DNA from: Thuidium tamariscinum
Taxonomy: Eukaryota; Streptophyta; Bryopsida; Hypnales; Thuidiaceae
Assembly: GCA_947034885.2 (NCBI GenBank)
Contig: OX344751.2
Span: 41,817,082 to 41,881,081, forward strand
Direction: 5' to 3'
DNA length: 64,000 nucleotides
The notes beneath the pieces are model-generated. The model made no database searches, had not been told where the DNA came from, and saw only the letters and a program-made list of their open reading frames with translations. Positions 12,601-24,449 of this stretch are shown piece after piece (the first letter of the stretch is position 1; each line of letters begins with the position of its first letter). The translations under genes were made by a program, and so were the position numbers.

Positions 12601-14904
12601 ATGGACGGCTGTGGATACCCAACGCCCCTTATGTTTTGTCAAAAGATGAAAAGTGGGAATTCCTTGATACCCTGCATTCCATAAAGACTCCATCAAGGTA
12701 TGTTTCGACACTACACAAGTGCATTCAGGATGGTAAACTGAGGGGCCTCAAGTCTCACGATTATCACGTGTTACTACAGCAAGTTCTACCGGTGTGTGTG
12801 AGTAAAGTCGGCAATGAGAAAGTAGTGGGCTCAGTGATGCGGTTAAGCCGAGTGTTCCAGAGACTTACAGCGAAGGTTATCAATCCTGAGAACTGCTTGC
12901 AGGAAATAGAGGATGTAGCAGAAACTTTGTCCTCATTGGAAAAAGAATTCCCACCATCCTTTTTCGACATAATGGTGCACCTCACAATTCATCTAGTGGA
13001 AGAATTGTACATTTGTGGACCAGTCCACGCGAGGTGGATGTACCCGTATGAGAGGTACTTTAAAGGTCTCAAGACTTTCGTGAAAAACCTGGCTAAGCCT
13101 GAAGGCAGCATTGCGCAAGGTTACCAAGTGGAGGAGGCCTTGGGTTTTGTAACTGAGTACATGACAGCGTATAGTCCCACGGCTAGGAGGGTGTGGGATA
13201 GCAAAGAAGATCCAACAATGACAGACGAAATAGTTGAAGGGAAAGGAAAGCCTCGTCTTTTGTCCGAGCAACTGCGGAAGTGGATCCATGAGTTTGTCCT
13301 CGACAACGCTGTGCAACTGGATGTCTACCGGGAGTAAGTTGCTTCCTATTCCAATTCAGCCGAATTTAAATAGTAGTGAGTGATGAATTTTGACAGTGTT
13401 GCATGCAGTCAGTGTAGCATCCCTGTGACGTAGAGGTACGCGAGGAATGTATTTGAAAGTCATTCAATGGAACTTATGCATGCAAGTACGGATTTGTTAT
13501 TCAGAAATCAGTACTCAGAAATTGGACTGTGGAGGCAGGAATGAGGTCTGTGAGTGTGAGCTTGGAGCGTGCTGTAAGTGAACTTTGAAGTCGGGGGACG
13601 TCACAAATTGTTTACTTATAACTTTTAGCTTTGGCGACTTTAATTTGTGGAAACCGTGCATGTGGATACAGAGTTAAACTGTTATGTGCACAGCACTGTG
13701 CGGAATTAAACTTCGTAGAAAACATTGTAGTAGACCTCGGAGTCTGGAAAAGGAAGGACAAAAAGAGTAATGAATATTGTCAAAAATCTCGTGTGTCTTT
13801 TTTGATTTTGATTCAGTGATATAGGCTTACGTATTGTGTTTCTCAAGTTTGTTTTGAAGTGTGTAATGGGACGAAGAAACATGGGAAGTACTTCGGGGGC
13901 CAGTATGGAGGATCTGCTTGAACTTTGTTGTTTTGTGTACCTCATATGCCACAGGTGTAATCATACATAGTGTTATGAAGTTTTGTTGTCAGAGGAGATG
14001 ACTGTGTCATTGGCTTTGCAGGCGCTACCACCCTTATCATGGTAATCGAATTGCAGAGCGTTTGCAATCTCGAAGAAGTCACCCTCGAAGGAGGGGGCAA
14101 AGAGTTGTACCATATCCAGCGGACCTGGAGGAGCCCATGCTGTTTGAGGGCTGGTTGGAAAAACATGTGTCGGAGTCATTAGAGTCAAGCGTGGGGGACA
14201 TTGAGGCTGATGTTGTTTGTTTGTCAAAACCTCCAGCTCAGGTGGCTACGAAGTACCATAGCATGTGGGCATTTGGCAACCATTTGCGTATTGCCAGCGT
14301 GGAGAAGCATCTCCGGACATGTGATTCTGGAGTTGCTGCGACTTTCTCTCAACCATGTAGATCTGGTCTCCGAGACCGCAATTTCGTGATGGCAGATTTG
14401 GAGTACGTGGGTGAGTTGCAGGAGATAGTGGAGGTCGACTACAGTGGACTTTGTGTCATTGTCCTCCTGTGCAAGTGGGTCAAGGCCAATTACAGAGGCA
14501 ACTCAGCAACGGTGAAGAAGGATAAATGGGGATTTACGTTGGCTAACTTCAACTCCATTCTGCCATTTGGTCCCGAGTCCTTCGCGTTCCCAATGCACAT
14601 TGATCAAGTTTATTTCGCAGATGCCCGCGAGGAACCAGGCTGGAGGGTTGTTCTGCGAAAGGAGGTAAGAGGGCGTCGAATATATGGAAGCCAAGGAGAC
14701 TCAGCAAGTGGCCCTCTTTTTGCTATTGGATCAGATGTCGACCATGAAGGCCTCCGTGTACCAGAGCACGTTATGGAGGAGAATCCGGGAAGAGCTGCAA
14801 CCGGGAGAGTTATGCGTGAAGACGAAGCGCTACTTTACGATGACTGGGGAACTAGAGACCAAGATTTGGGGGAGTCAGGTTCATCTTCCGAAGGAGAGTA
14901 TTGA
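9677..14904 (+). CDS. TNP2-family CACTA transposase (TNPD-like)
   Basis: Four exons (9677-9859, 10148-11614, 12435-13333, 14022-14904) join in phase into 1143 aa ending in TGA. Residues about 22-57 (YPCACRRCHGG...) match the transposase-associated Cys motif at the start of this family. The core shows DGVNPYG (Asp about 336), an ALRDLLQLW-like segment, NDFPAYG (Asp about 432) followed by TKGYKGCPCC, and LDPMHCEKNV (Glu about 564). These are the positions where the family keeps its proposed acidic catalytic triad. A DUF4218-like segment follows at about 689-793 (HLVEELYICGPVHARWMYP) and a DUF4216-like one at about 976-1062 (YVGELQEIVEVDY, WGFTLANF). The enzyme would cut element ends in the nucleus. 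No break is seen in the frame. Introns are 288, 820 and 688 bp. The start ATG at 9677 was chosen because it precedes the Cys motif. Confidence 0.88.
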
Positions 14905-16545
14905 CTGCGGTGGACGGAGTTCAGATTTCGAAGGAATGGGTAGATCTAATTTTCGAACAATAATTGAAAGGATTCAGTGGTTTCAGGTTTTGGAAGGGTT
15001 GTTGTGAACATGAAGTCAGTTATGGTAGGCTTTGTAGGGCTAGTATTGTGAACAATTACGGATACATAATAGATTCACATTTGAGAGGCTTCCATGTTCC
15101 TAAACCGCAGTGTGTTGGGAGTGTTTTATTTCGTAAGTCAGTGAGGTTCAATTTGCAGCTGTAGTGTATTAAGCGAGACAGGAGCATTCTTAGAGAAGAA
15201 GCTTGAATCGTCTTGCTTAAGAGAAGCTGATAAATTCATAGAAATGTTTTGGAATAAAAAGTACTTCGTATTGGATTCAGCAAGAAATTGTGGAATTCCA
15301 TTCTTCAGACATCAGAGGTACATGATTGAGGTAGGATGACATTGGAATATGCTTATAGAAGTGTATTCATGAAGCTGGAATTGGTGGCTTTGTGTTGTCA
15401 TGAACAGGTTCCATATGAATTCCCAAGAAGGTGTCCGAAGTTGTTGAAGAGTGGGTGCAGGCCTCTAGAATTTAACTTTGTTTGGCAACTTACAGACTTG
15501 GAAGCAGTTGTGTTTGTTTGAAGAAGTTACTATTTTTTGATCAATGAGTGAAATTAGAGGTCTCAATGGCCACGGAACTTGTGGACGGTAGTTGGTAATA
15601 TGTATTCAACTTTAAATATAGGTAGGGTTTATTTTTATAATTATGTAAACATGAACAGATTTGGAAACCTCGTTGTGTAAATGGTTTTGACTATTTTTAG
15701 TTGCGCTAAGTGCGTGTCACTTTGTCAGAAGCTTAAGCACTCTCCAGATACTGAAGGTAAAAAAAAAATCATGCAAAAATAAAATAGCAGCTGCCATTAG
15801 TAGGTGGGATTCCTAAACTCAAGAGAAGTGAGGACCCTAAACCAAAAAGGCACTCAGAACTTACAAAGGGGAGAAGTTATTACTGTACACGTAGATTTTC
15901 AAGGAGTGAGAAGGATTGAATGTGCCACAGTAGATGGTAGCTAACAGGAACCAATAGAAGTCTACCGCTTCTACTAATTTTCGGAGGTCCATTGAACTTG
16001 ATGCCAATTGAACTGCTTCGAATGTCCAAATCAACTGAACGCATGCAAACATGTGTTGAATAGGACCTGCCATTCTAGTAGTGTTTGAAGTATGAGATTT
16101 AAAGTTGGATGACACCGTTGGATTTATTTTTCTCTCCTCTATTTCCTCTAAAAGATCAGTGTTTTTTTTTGCACCACTTTTTTCCATACCATTGAAGTAC
16201 TTTTTAACTATCATTCCATCATTTTTTATAGTCGTTCGAACATTTTTTTTCAAATCATTCTCGCATTTTTGACTATCATTCCAATATTTTTTACTATCAT
16301 TCATTCTCACATTTTTTACAACGCTCTACCTGCCTTCGGTGGCACCAATTCCATGAAAATTTTATAGGCCACATCACTCATTGCCAAAGCCCATTGGGCA
16401 AAAGGAGTACCATTCTCCAAAAGTTAGACTAGGTGTCAGCAAAAAAGATTTAATGTACAGTTGAAATAATGTTAGATTGAGTTAATAATGATCTAATACT
16501 AAGCTTGCAAATCACGATTAGTGTTAGCTCGACTAATTAGTATTG
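14905..16545. other. Gene-free region right of the CACTA-like element, with imperfect tandem repeats
   Basis: No exon is supported. Positions about 16190-16320 hold several imperfect copies, each about 25-30 bp, of ACTATCATTCCATCATTTTTT. These may be subterminal repeats of the CACTA-like element. A matching terminal inverted repeat on the left side was not found. From about 16400 the sequence is ordinary flank of the next element. Confidence 0.4.
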
Positions 16546-17023
16546 CCAACTGTGGCAACCTAGAATTCCCCTAAGTAGGTTCTTACGCAAAATACGGGAA
16601 GAGGGATATATTCAATCCCCATTTTTTTTTTTTTCTTAGTTTTTACGCACAATTAGGACCAAGACCGGAAACCGGAAAACCCCAGACTGTAAACCAGAAA
16701 CTTCGCTAAGGAACAGCGTAAGAAAACCCGATTCCGCCCACCTAGGGACCGAGACCGGATAGGCAATGAGCAGGGTTGTCATAACGGACGAGTCAGGGTC
16801 ACCGGACGTCCCGGACACACAGGCGAGGCGGACCGGACGGACGGACATGTCCGGACGAACCGGACGGCTCCATTTTTCAAAGTAGTGGGATTTTTTTGCG
16901 TTGACACGTCAGCTTCGAAAACGAGATCCAGGGCGTAGACGTCTCCGTCAGGGCGCGGACTTCACCGTAACAGTCTCCAGGCGTGGACGCGTATAGGAAG
17001 GGCGTGGACTTCAATGTCAACTT

Positions 17024-18196
17024 CAGGGCGGGGACGTGAGACAAGGCGGGGACGTGAAAAATGACAGGGCCCGGACGTCAACTTCTTTCTGCTTTTGCAA
17101 TTGGAGTTCTCAGAATTTGGAGGCATGCAATATACCATTGGAAAGGTATTCAAAATACCTTTCCAATGGTATATTACACGCCTCTAAATTCTCAAAACTC
17201 CAATCACAAATTGGAAAACAAATCTACTACTAAAATCCACTATGCAGAGAGTCCATGAGCAGGCGCGGACGCAAGGCCGGGCGGGGACGCTAGGGCGGGG
17301 ACGCAAAGACGGGCGCGGACGCTAGGGCGCAGACGTTACCTTTCTTCTGCTTTTGCGATTGGAGTTTTGGGAATCTGGGGGCGTGTAATATACCATTGGA
17401 AAGATATTTTGAATACCTTTCCAATGGTATATTACACGCCCCCAGATTCTCAAAACTCCAATCGCAAATTGAAAAACAAATCTGCTGCCAACATCCAGGG
17501 CGTGGACGCGAGGCAGGGCGGGGACGTCAGGGCGCGGACGTGAGGCAGGGCGGGGACGTCAGGGCGTGGACGTGAGGCAGGGCGCGGACGCGAGGCAGGG
17601 CGCGGACTTCAGGGCGCGGACGCGAGGCAAGGCGGGACCACAAACTGCATGGGTGTTTTCAAATGGCCTTGGCCTTGGGATTCCTCTTCTTCACTAAACC
17701 CGCCCCCCCAAAAGGCCACATTAATTACTGTCAACTCATTTGTGCACGGTTGACTAGATCTCCAAGTACATGGAGGTCAAATGGACACATTAAGAACTCC
17801 ACCTACCAACTACAACTTGCACAAGGGTGGAGGCCTTTGAGAGCTAAGTGCATTTCTCTCTCTTGTGGCCTAATTCCTCAAATCTTCTTTCTCACAAGAC
17901 CATGGATTCTTCATTCTTGAATTGAATCTTTGGGAACTTGGAGGGTAAAATAGTTCTTTTGTTTGTATTTGTTTTCCTGAATTTGATTCTTGAAGGCTTT
18001 GGATGGGGTTATTAGAGGGTGATGTAGCCCTTGCTATTTATTTATACCAAAGCTTGGATATGTAAGTTATTTTTTGACTTTCTCTTATAGTAGTTTTACT
18101 TAATTATTTATTGTGTAAATTCTAAAGAAGGGATTTAGTGAAGGGTGCGTCTTTTTCCATTGCTTTTTTAAGTAATTTGAATGAATGGTTTTTTTT
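17024..18196 (+). repeat. Left arm of foldback inverted repeat
   Basis: This arm is nearly identical to the reverse complement of 19396-20549. Its outer half holds two smaller hairpins (about 17101-17215 and 17355-17462), each centred on ATACCATTGGAAAGGTATT and its complement. Between and beyond them is a GC-rich minisatellite of the form GGGCGNGGACG, densest at about 17495-17640. An 85-codon open stretch (17663-17920) is mirrored in the other arm and is probably not a gene. Confidence 0.85.
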
Positions 18197-19395
18197 AAAG
18201 TGTCCCTTTAAAAGTTTTGGTATTGAGTTGAAAATTGAAGTAGCAAGGTGCTTGGATAGAAACAAGACATAGAAAGGTAGGCCCCAAAATTAAGAATGCA
18301 TGCCTTTTCCAATCCTTTTAATGATTGAAGTAGGCGAATTATTTAATATGGCCATTTCAGCATCATGGACTTCTAGATTTGGTCTCTAGTACAAATATTA
18401 CCTCGCAACATGAAAGTAATTTTTTGATTTTAGGGAGAAGAAGAATCTCATTGCCCCAAGTCCATTGAAAAGGATTGTGAAGGTTTCTTCTATACTTTTA
18501 TCCATTAATGCTGAAGCTTATACCTAGCTTTGCTTGATTCAAGTTATTGTTTGAATAGAAAAGAAGGAACAAGACGAGAGGCACTTGAATTATTTTATTT
18601 AATGGATTGAATTCATTTAAATTTTTCTTTGAATGGAAAGAAAGATTATATGTTGCCTAAGTTTGGTTCAACATCTAATTGTGAATATAAAAAGGATGAA
18701 ACTAAAGTGGAGGCATTTTAATCATTTAAATTTATTTCTTTGTATCATAGAAATCAATGTTATTTCATATTCTAGATAACTATACAATTAATTGTGTCAA
18801 TAGGATAAATGGAAAATATTAGTTTTACCTAATTTTTTTCTTTCTTCTTGCAATTGGGAGAAAGGTTGTCTTGTATTCCAGCTAAACTCAACTCTCAATA
18901 GAATTTTATTGAAAAGAAAGAAAAGAGCTATTGAATTTAAGTTAAGAGTATCTAAGACTTTCCTTTGAAAATTTGGAAAAAAAATTATATCCATTGTGAC
19001 CTTCAAGGATTGAGATAATAAAATTGTGTGATTAATCTTTCATTCAATCATTAAAAAATTAAATTCTAAATTCCCTTCAACAATATAAATGCTACATGGA
19101 AAGAAAAATGGGGAGAGAGTGCCCTTGGTCCCCATTGTATCATTTTTTAAGACATTCATCCAAAAACACAAAAATTCCTCAAGAACTAAAAACTCTACTT
19201 CAAGATTTTAAGAAATACAACAAAGTCACCTCCTCCTCTCTTCCAAATCCCTCCTTCATGCATTCAATAACTAAATGAACAATCCCTAGGGTAACTCAAT
19301 TGTACACCGCCCTAAAATAAATGAAGAACAAGGGCCTCCACTATTATTAATTAATTCTTCACACTTTCTAAAGTAAAATAAAGAAATGGTAAGGG
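18197..19395. other. AT-rich loop of the foldback element
   Basis: About 1.2 kb of AT-rich sequence between the two arms. No transposase-like or other credible coding sequence is visible on either strand. Confidence 0.6.
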
Positions 19396-20549
19396 AAAAA
19401 AAACCATTCATTCAAATTACTTAAAAAAGCAATGGAAAAAGACGCGCCCTTCACTAAATCCCTTCTTTAGAATTTACACAATAAATAATTAAGTAAAACT
19501 ACTATAAGAGAAAGTCAAAAAATAACTTACATATCCAAGCTTTGGTATAAATAAATAGCAAGGGCTACATCACCCTCTAATAACCCATCCAAAGCCTTCA
19601 AGAATCAAATTCAGGAAAACAAATACAAACAAAAGAACTATTTTACCCTCCAAGTTCCCAAAGATTCAATTCAAGAATGAAGAATCCATGGTCTTGTGAG
19701 AAAGAAGATTTGAGGAATTAGGCCACAAGAGAGAGAAATGCACTTAGCTCTCAAAGGCCTCCACCCTTGTGCAAGTTGTAGTTGGTAGGTGGAGTTCTTA
19801 ATGTGTCCATTTGACCTCCATGTACTTGGAGATCTAGTCAACCGTGCACAAATGAGTTGACAGTAATTAATGTGGCCTTTTGGGGGGGCGGGTTTAGTGA
19901 AGAAGAGGAATCCCAAGGCCAAGGCCATTTGAAAACACCCATGCAGTTTGTGGTCCCGCCTTGCCTCGCGTCCGCGCCCTGAAGTCCGCGCCCTGCCTCA
20001 CGTCCACGCCCTGACGTCCCCGCCCTGCCTCACGTCCGCGCCCTGACGTCCCCGCCCTGCCTCGCGTCCACGCCCTGGATGTTGGCAGCAGATTTGTTTT
20101 TCAATTTGCGATTGGAGTTTTGAGAATCTGGGGGCGTGTAATATACCATTGGAAAGGTATTCAAAATATCTTTCCAATGGTATATTACACGCCCCCAGAT
20201 TCCCAAAACTCCAATCGCAAAAGCAGAAGAAAGTTGACGTCTGCGCCCTAGCGTCCGCGCCCGTCTTTGCGTCCCCGCCCTAGCGTCCCCGCCGGGCCTT
20301 GCGTCCGCGCCTGCTCATGGACTCTCTGCATAGTGGATTTTAGTAGTAGATTTGTTTTCCAATTTGTGATTGGAGTTTTGAGAATTTAGAGGCGTGTAAT
20401 ATACCATTGGAAAGGTATTTTGAATACCTTTCCAATGGTATATTGCATGCCTCCAAATTCTGAGAACTCCAATTGCAAAAGCAGAAAGAAGTTGACGTCC
20501 GCGCCCTGTCATTTTTCACGTCCCCGCCCTGTCTCACGTCCCCGCCTTG
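19396..20549 (-). repeat. Right arm of foldback inverted repeat
   Basis: Mirror of the left arm, including both inner hairpins (about 20106-20220 and 20355-20470) and the GC-rich GGGCGNGGACG minisatellite (about 19955-20085). Differences from the left arm are few, which points to recent formation or to ongoing gene conversion between the arms. Confidence 0.85.
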
Positions 20550-23500
20550 TTTAGTTGTGTCCGCGCCCGTAGTGTCTAGGTGGCATGAATTTAAATCCAC
20601 GTGGATTTTTTATTACCTTTTAAAAAAGTCAACTATGTGTTGACCCTATCAGACGGGCGAGAGCTCTATCGGACGTCCCGGACGGACGGACGGGCGAACC
20701 GGACGTCCGCCCGGTATGACAACCCTGGCAATGAGTGGCTACCGAGTCTAGAGATCGTCGGGAACTCTTCCACGTGACCAGACTGGTTTAAACCTAACGG
20801 TCAGTAATTAATGCCGGGGGAAAAGTATAAGACCAGGGAAGCAGGGCCAGGTCCTGCCACTTTCTTGCACACAATTCGAGAAAGGGTTTCCGGCCATAGA
20901 TAGAGTATTCGGTCTACAGACAGAGAGAAGGGATAGATAATCTGTCAATCCAGTCTGATACATAGTTGAGCGATTAGCACTACGCTAATTGAGAGGTTCT
21001 TGAGCGCGGGAGGTTCATTCAAGTTGGACCGCGCCTAGATCGTGTAGGCGTCAAGTGAGAAATGGCAGAAGAGGTGCAGGAAGAGCTAATTCTAGCCTTC
21101 CGGAATGTGAATCCGGTCGTGCCAACTGATGCACAAGAGAAGCAGGAGCTGGAGGAAGACCTCAGGCAGATGGGCTGCGAGGGGTTCATGGCTCATCCCT
21201 GGAACCTGAAGGATGAGGCGATGGTGGAGGAGCTGCTAACCGGCCAGACCAACGAGTGGAAGGGGACGGTCCGGGTGTTGCCAAAGGAGTGGAGCGCGAC
21301 TATGTGGCGCAAGGTGTACGCCTTCAAGCAAGGCGGAGATGCGACGGGCACCAGGACGGACAAATTCCACCAGGGAAAGTTCCGCAGGCCCACCAACCCG
21401 AAGGACGGCTTTTCAGTGGCCGAGTGTGTGTCTGCTAGACACAAGAGGCTATTGCGGTTCATGATGGCGATCCTGAACCCGGATAGGCCTAGCAGGATTA
21501 CGGTCACCGTAGCCAACACAGTCTTTGGTGCGCTATCGGGGGACCGAAGAATAGATTGGGGGTTAGTCATGAGAGACCGGATGAACAGAATGGTGAAAGG
21601 GATTGGGAAGTCTAAACCCTCTCCCATTTCACCATTCCTGTTTCATTTATACCATTCGTTAGACCTCTTGAGAGAGAAGGAGAGGGAAGCTTACGAGGTA
21701 CGGGCTGCAATGATAGAATATGAGATTGTAGACCCGGAAGCTGAAAATGACCAAGATGAGGGTGACTCCGAGGATGAGAGTCAGGAGGGGCAGCAAGGAG
21801 GCACGCAGGAGGGAGACGAAGTTCCAGAGGTAGGAGGGGAGAATCCACCTCTAGAAACCCCTGTAGTAGCCGAGGAAGCCCAGAGGTTAGATCTGGTCTG
21901 GGAACAGGATCCTTTGCTAAGGATCCTGTGAGACCTCGATGACTTTAGAAAACACCACCTGGAGGAGAGAGGGTTGTTGCGAGGCATAAGCCAAGCCCTA
22001 GGCTCTATCTCGCCCACCAAGATCATGGAGGTGTTGGGAGAATTGATTCAGGAGGCACATGATAGCCGGGACAAAGAGGAGGTACTTCGGCTGACAAACC
22101 AGGTCTCAACCCTGAAGAGGGAGCTCCATTACACTTAGGAAGAACTGGATGAAGAGAGACGCCTCACCACGTAGGCCCGGAACACACTCGGGGAGATCGG
22201 AGAGTTCATCACGCATCCGGGCGAGGTCGTCAACAAGGCCATGCTGTTCGACAGGAAGGTGTTGGAAGCAGGCAAAATGGTGGGTCCCCAGATGCTTACA
22301 GCTCTGGTGGCCTACAACAAGAAGATGGAGGCAGCGCTGGAGAAGCGGCGATCAGTAGTTACGGAGGTCCAAGCTAGTTCTGCTCCGGTCTCAGGACCGG
22401 AAGAGCCAAAGATGGAGGAGGAGCAGCCGAAGGATCAGCCACCACTAGCAGCTGTCGAGGTAGAAGCCGGCACATCCGAACCGGCGAAGGAAGAGGATAC
22501 CAGGTCTGAAGCCGTGGCGGAGGAACCTGTCCCACAGACCCGGATTGAAGAACCCAGGGTTTCTCAACCCGAGAAGACCAAGGAGCCGGAACGCGAGTTG
22601 ATTGTGTTGAGGAAGATAATCCGGGGAACGACACCACCAAGGGAGAAGACCAAGTTCATCACCTTGCTGGATGATTCCCCAAGCAAGTCATCACCCACGA
22701 TCGTCACACAACCGAAGACCGGAGGGGAAACCAAGGCGACGGTGCAGGTCCGCTCCATACTGAAGACCGGAACTGGATCCGGGTCACCAAGCAAGGGACC
22801 AGCCCGGACTGCCGAGAAAGTGGGAGAGCAGACCCCATAAAGCAAGATAGTGCACCACCCGCCCATCACCGGATTCAAGAAGAAGACCACGGAGACATCC
22901 AAAGTGAAGCGGAAGGCTTGGGATGAAGAGGAAGAGGAGTCAGAAGAGGAAGATGAGGACTCGGAGGAAGAGACCGACTCCGGTGATGAGTCGGAACAGT
23001 ACTCAGATGCAGACCAGGCACTGGCAGAGACCAAGCAGACCAGGGCCAAGGCGCGGGGTAAGACCAAACCGAAACCCAAGCCCATCAAGATGTATCGGTC
23101 TCTGAAGAAGTAGCCATCCCGGAAAGGTACATTGCCTATCAAGAGGGCGAGGAAGTAGGGAAGCATTAACACCAGGTAGATAGGAAGGCGGCTAAAGTAG
23201 GATATATTTAGAATAGGTAGTTTTGAACTTAGACCGGATCCAGATTAATCGGATCTGAGATCCTATTTTGTTGGTATTTTTGGAGTTTTGTGGAAGTCAA
23301 CCCGCCCAAGTTGTAGAGGAATGTTACGTGGCATTCTTGGCGGCTGATGTTGATTCCATTTGCACTTTTAGGTTTTTCTTGTAGTTTAGTATTTAAACCC
23401 GGTTCATAATTGAATCCGGGCGCGCATTATGTTATCTTACGTTCGCAAGTTTTTGTGTTGCAAATACAAGTCAAAACCTTTCTGATTCACTCTGGAGTGG

Positions 23501-24449
23501 ACTGTGTGCCGGGGACCTTGTCAAAGTTTCATGGTGATGGTTAGGATTGCAGCCTTGTGTGGATAAGTGTGTGCCCGGATGTTCAGTTTATCCGGTCTCT
23601 GGACTTAAAGTGAATTCGGTTTTGATAGGGAATTTGTGCAGGATCCCACAGTGTTTTCTGAAATAGGCCTAGGGAGTATTCTATAGGAACAGACACTTGT
23701 AGAGTCTGGGTTTGAGATTGGGGAGGACCCGGCCAAATGCCAACTGAATGGTGATCCGGTCTCTGTAGAAGAAAGAAGGACTAGTTCGGAAATTCAGCTC
23801 TCTTGCACAAGCTACCGCCTTTATTCTACCAAGGCTTAGACTAATTGGGTAATCTGTCGTTGTAGTCGTTGTTAGGATTAGGCAGGAGTACTTGCGTGAC
23901 CTGCTGGGTCGGATTGGTCCCGGTCCAGTTGTGAGGTATTTCGGTCTGGTCGTAGTAATAGTTTCTTTTTCCTTATAAGTGGAACTTCTGACACTTTAAA
24001 ACTTGAAGGGTAGGAGTAAGCTTCCTTCCTAAATGCCCAAACAAGCAGATCCCTCTTATTAGCGAGGTAAAACTTACATTTGGTTACTAAATTTAGGGAC
24101 TGGACCAACTCATAGCATCCGGTCTTTAGCTCATATATATAGTAAGGATAAGTATAAACGCGAATGAAACATACTCGTACAATATCTATTTAAATTTGGA
24201 AAGATAAAGGATTGATCTGGTAAGTCAAGTCTAAGGACATCTTAGGAACCTTTGAGACCAAGACCGGATTAGTCTTTTGCTTGGGTTTTGCTGGGGTAAT
24301 CACTAACGTGTTCCGGTCTTTCGACAACTTTCGACCAAATCCTTTGGGAACGATACACGAGTCACTTTAAGGCTAATTTAGTGCATTCTAATGCCTTAAA
24401 GAAGGAATTGTGCTTTCCTGTGCTACGACACCAACACTATTTACCAATT

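Larger units (their letters stand above)
1631..14904. mobile_element. CACTA (En/Spm)-like DNA transposon, coding core
   Basis: This span is the coding extent of a CACTA-type element. A TNP2-class transposase lies on the plus strand and a Transposase_24/TNPA-like partner on the minus strand. They are transcribed divergently from a roughly 3-kb centre that also holds two small spliced plus-strand genes. All exons of both large genes read without internal stops and the intron phases agree, so the element may be young. The terminal inverted repeats and the 3-bp target duplication were not found, so the true ends lie outside the given limits. Left end is before 1631 and right end after 14904. In most described plant CACTA elements the two genes run in the same direction, so the divergent layout is unusual. 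Confidence 0.75.
16771..20727. mobile_element. hAT-ended giant foldback element
   Basis: The ends CAGGGTTGTCAT (16771-16782) and ATGACAACCCTG (20716-20727) are perfect 12-bp inverted repeats. They are flanked by the 8-bp duplication GCAATGAG (16763-16770 and 20728-20735), as expected of hAT elements. Copies C and D of the host retroelement carry the uninterrupted site, which proves this is an insertion. Most of the element is one huge inverted repeat: arms about 17024-18196 and 19396-20549, nearly identical, around a 1.2-kb AT-rich loop. No transposase is present, so it would depend on an enzyme from elsewhere. Confidence 0.85.
16551..24430 (+). mobile_element. LTR-class retroelement unit, copy A (fossil, split by a hAT-like insertion)
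   Basis: The unit begins TGTGGCAACC and ends TGCTACGACA. It is flanked by the 5-bp duplication CCAAC (16546-16550 and 24431-24435). TG...CA ends with a 5-bp duplication are typical of LTR retrotransposons. Without the nested element at 16771-20727 it is about 3.9 kb. A TATA-like box lies near 20824, and a gag-like or plant-transposon-protein-like coding region lies at about 21062-23150. No paired LTRs are visible inside the unit. It may be a long solo LTR that carries a gene, or a non-autonomous unit. The coding part is broken, with a handful of breaks. Copies C and D are close relatives (roughly 95% alike by eye). Confidence 0.75.

Noticed and set aside
627-16090. CACTA/TAGTG terminal pair of the transposon (for example CACTAC at 628 with GTAGTG near 16078)
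   Set aside because: Bases beyond the first six do not match as inverted repeats, and no 3-bp target duplication is present.
17663-17920. 85-aa gene in the foldback arm, repeated at 19671-19928
   Set aside because: The two identical frames are only the mirrored arms. There is no domain and no splice or promoter context.
22564-23172. Long Ser-rich frame opposite the retroelement gene (also near 40271 and 50104)
   Set aside because: It is the antisense shadow of an acidic Glu/Asp/Lys-rich coding tail.
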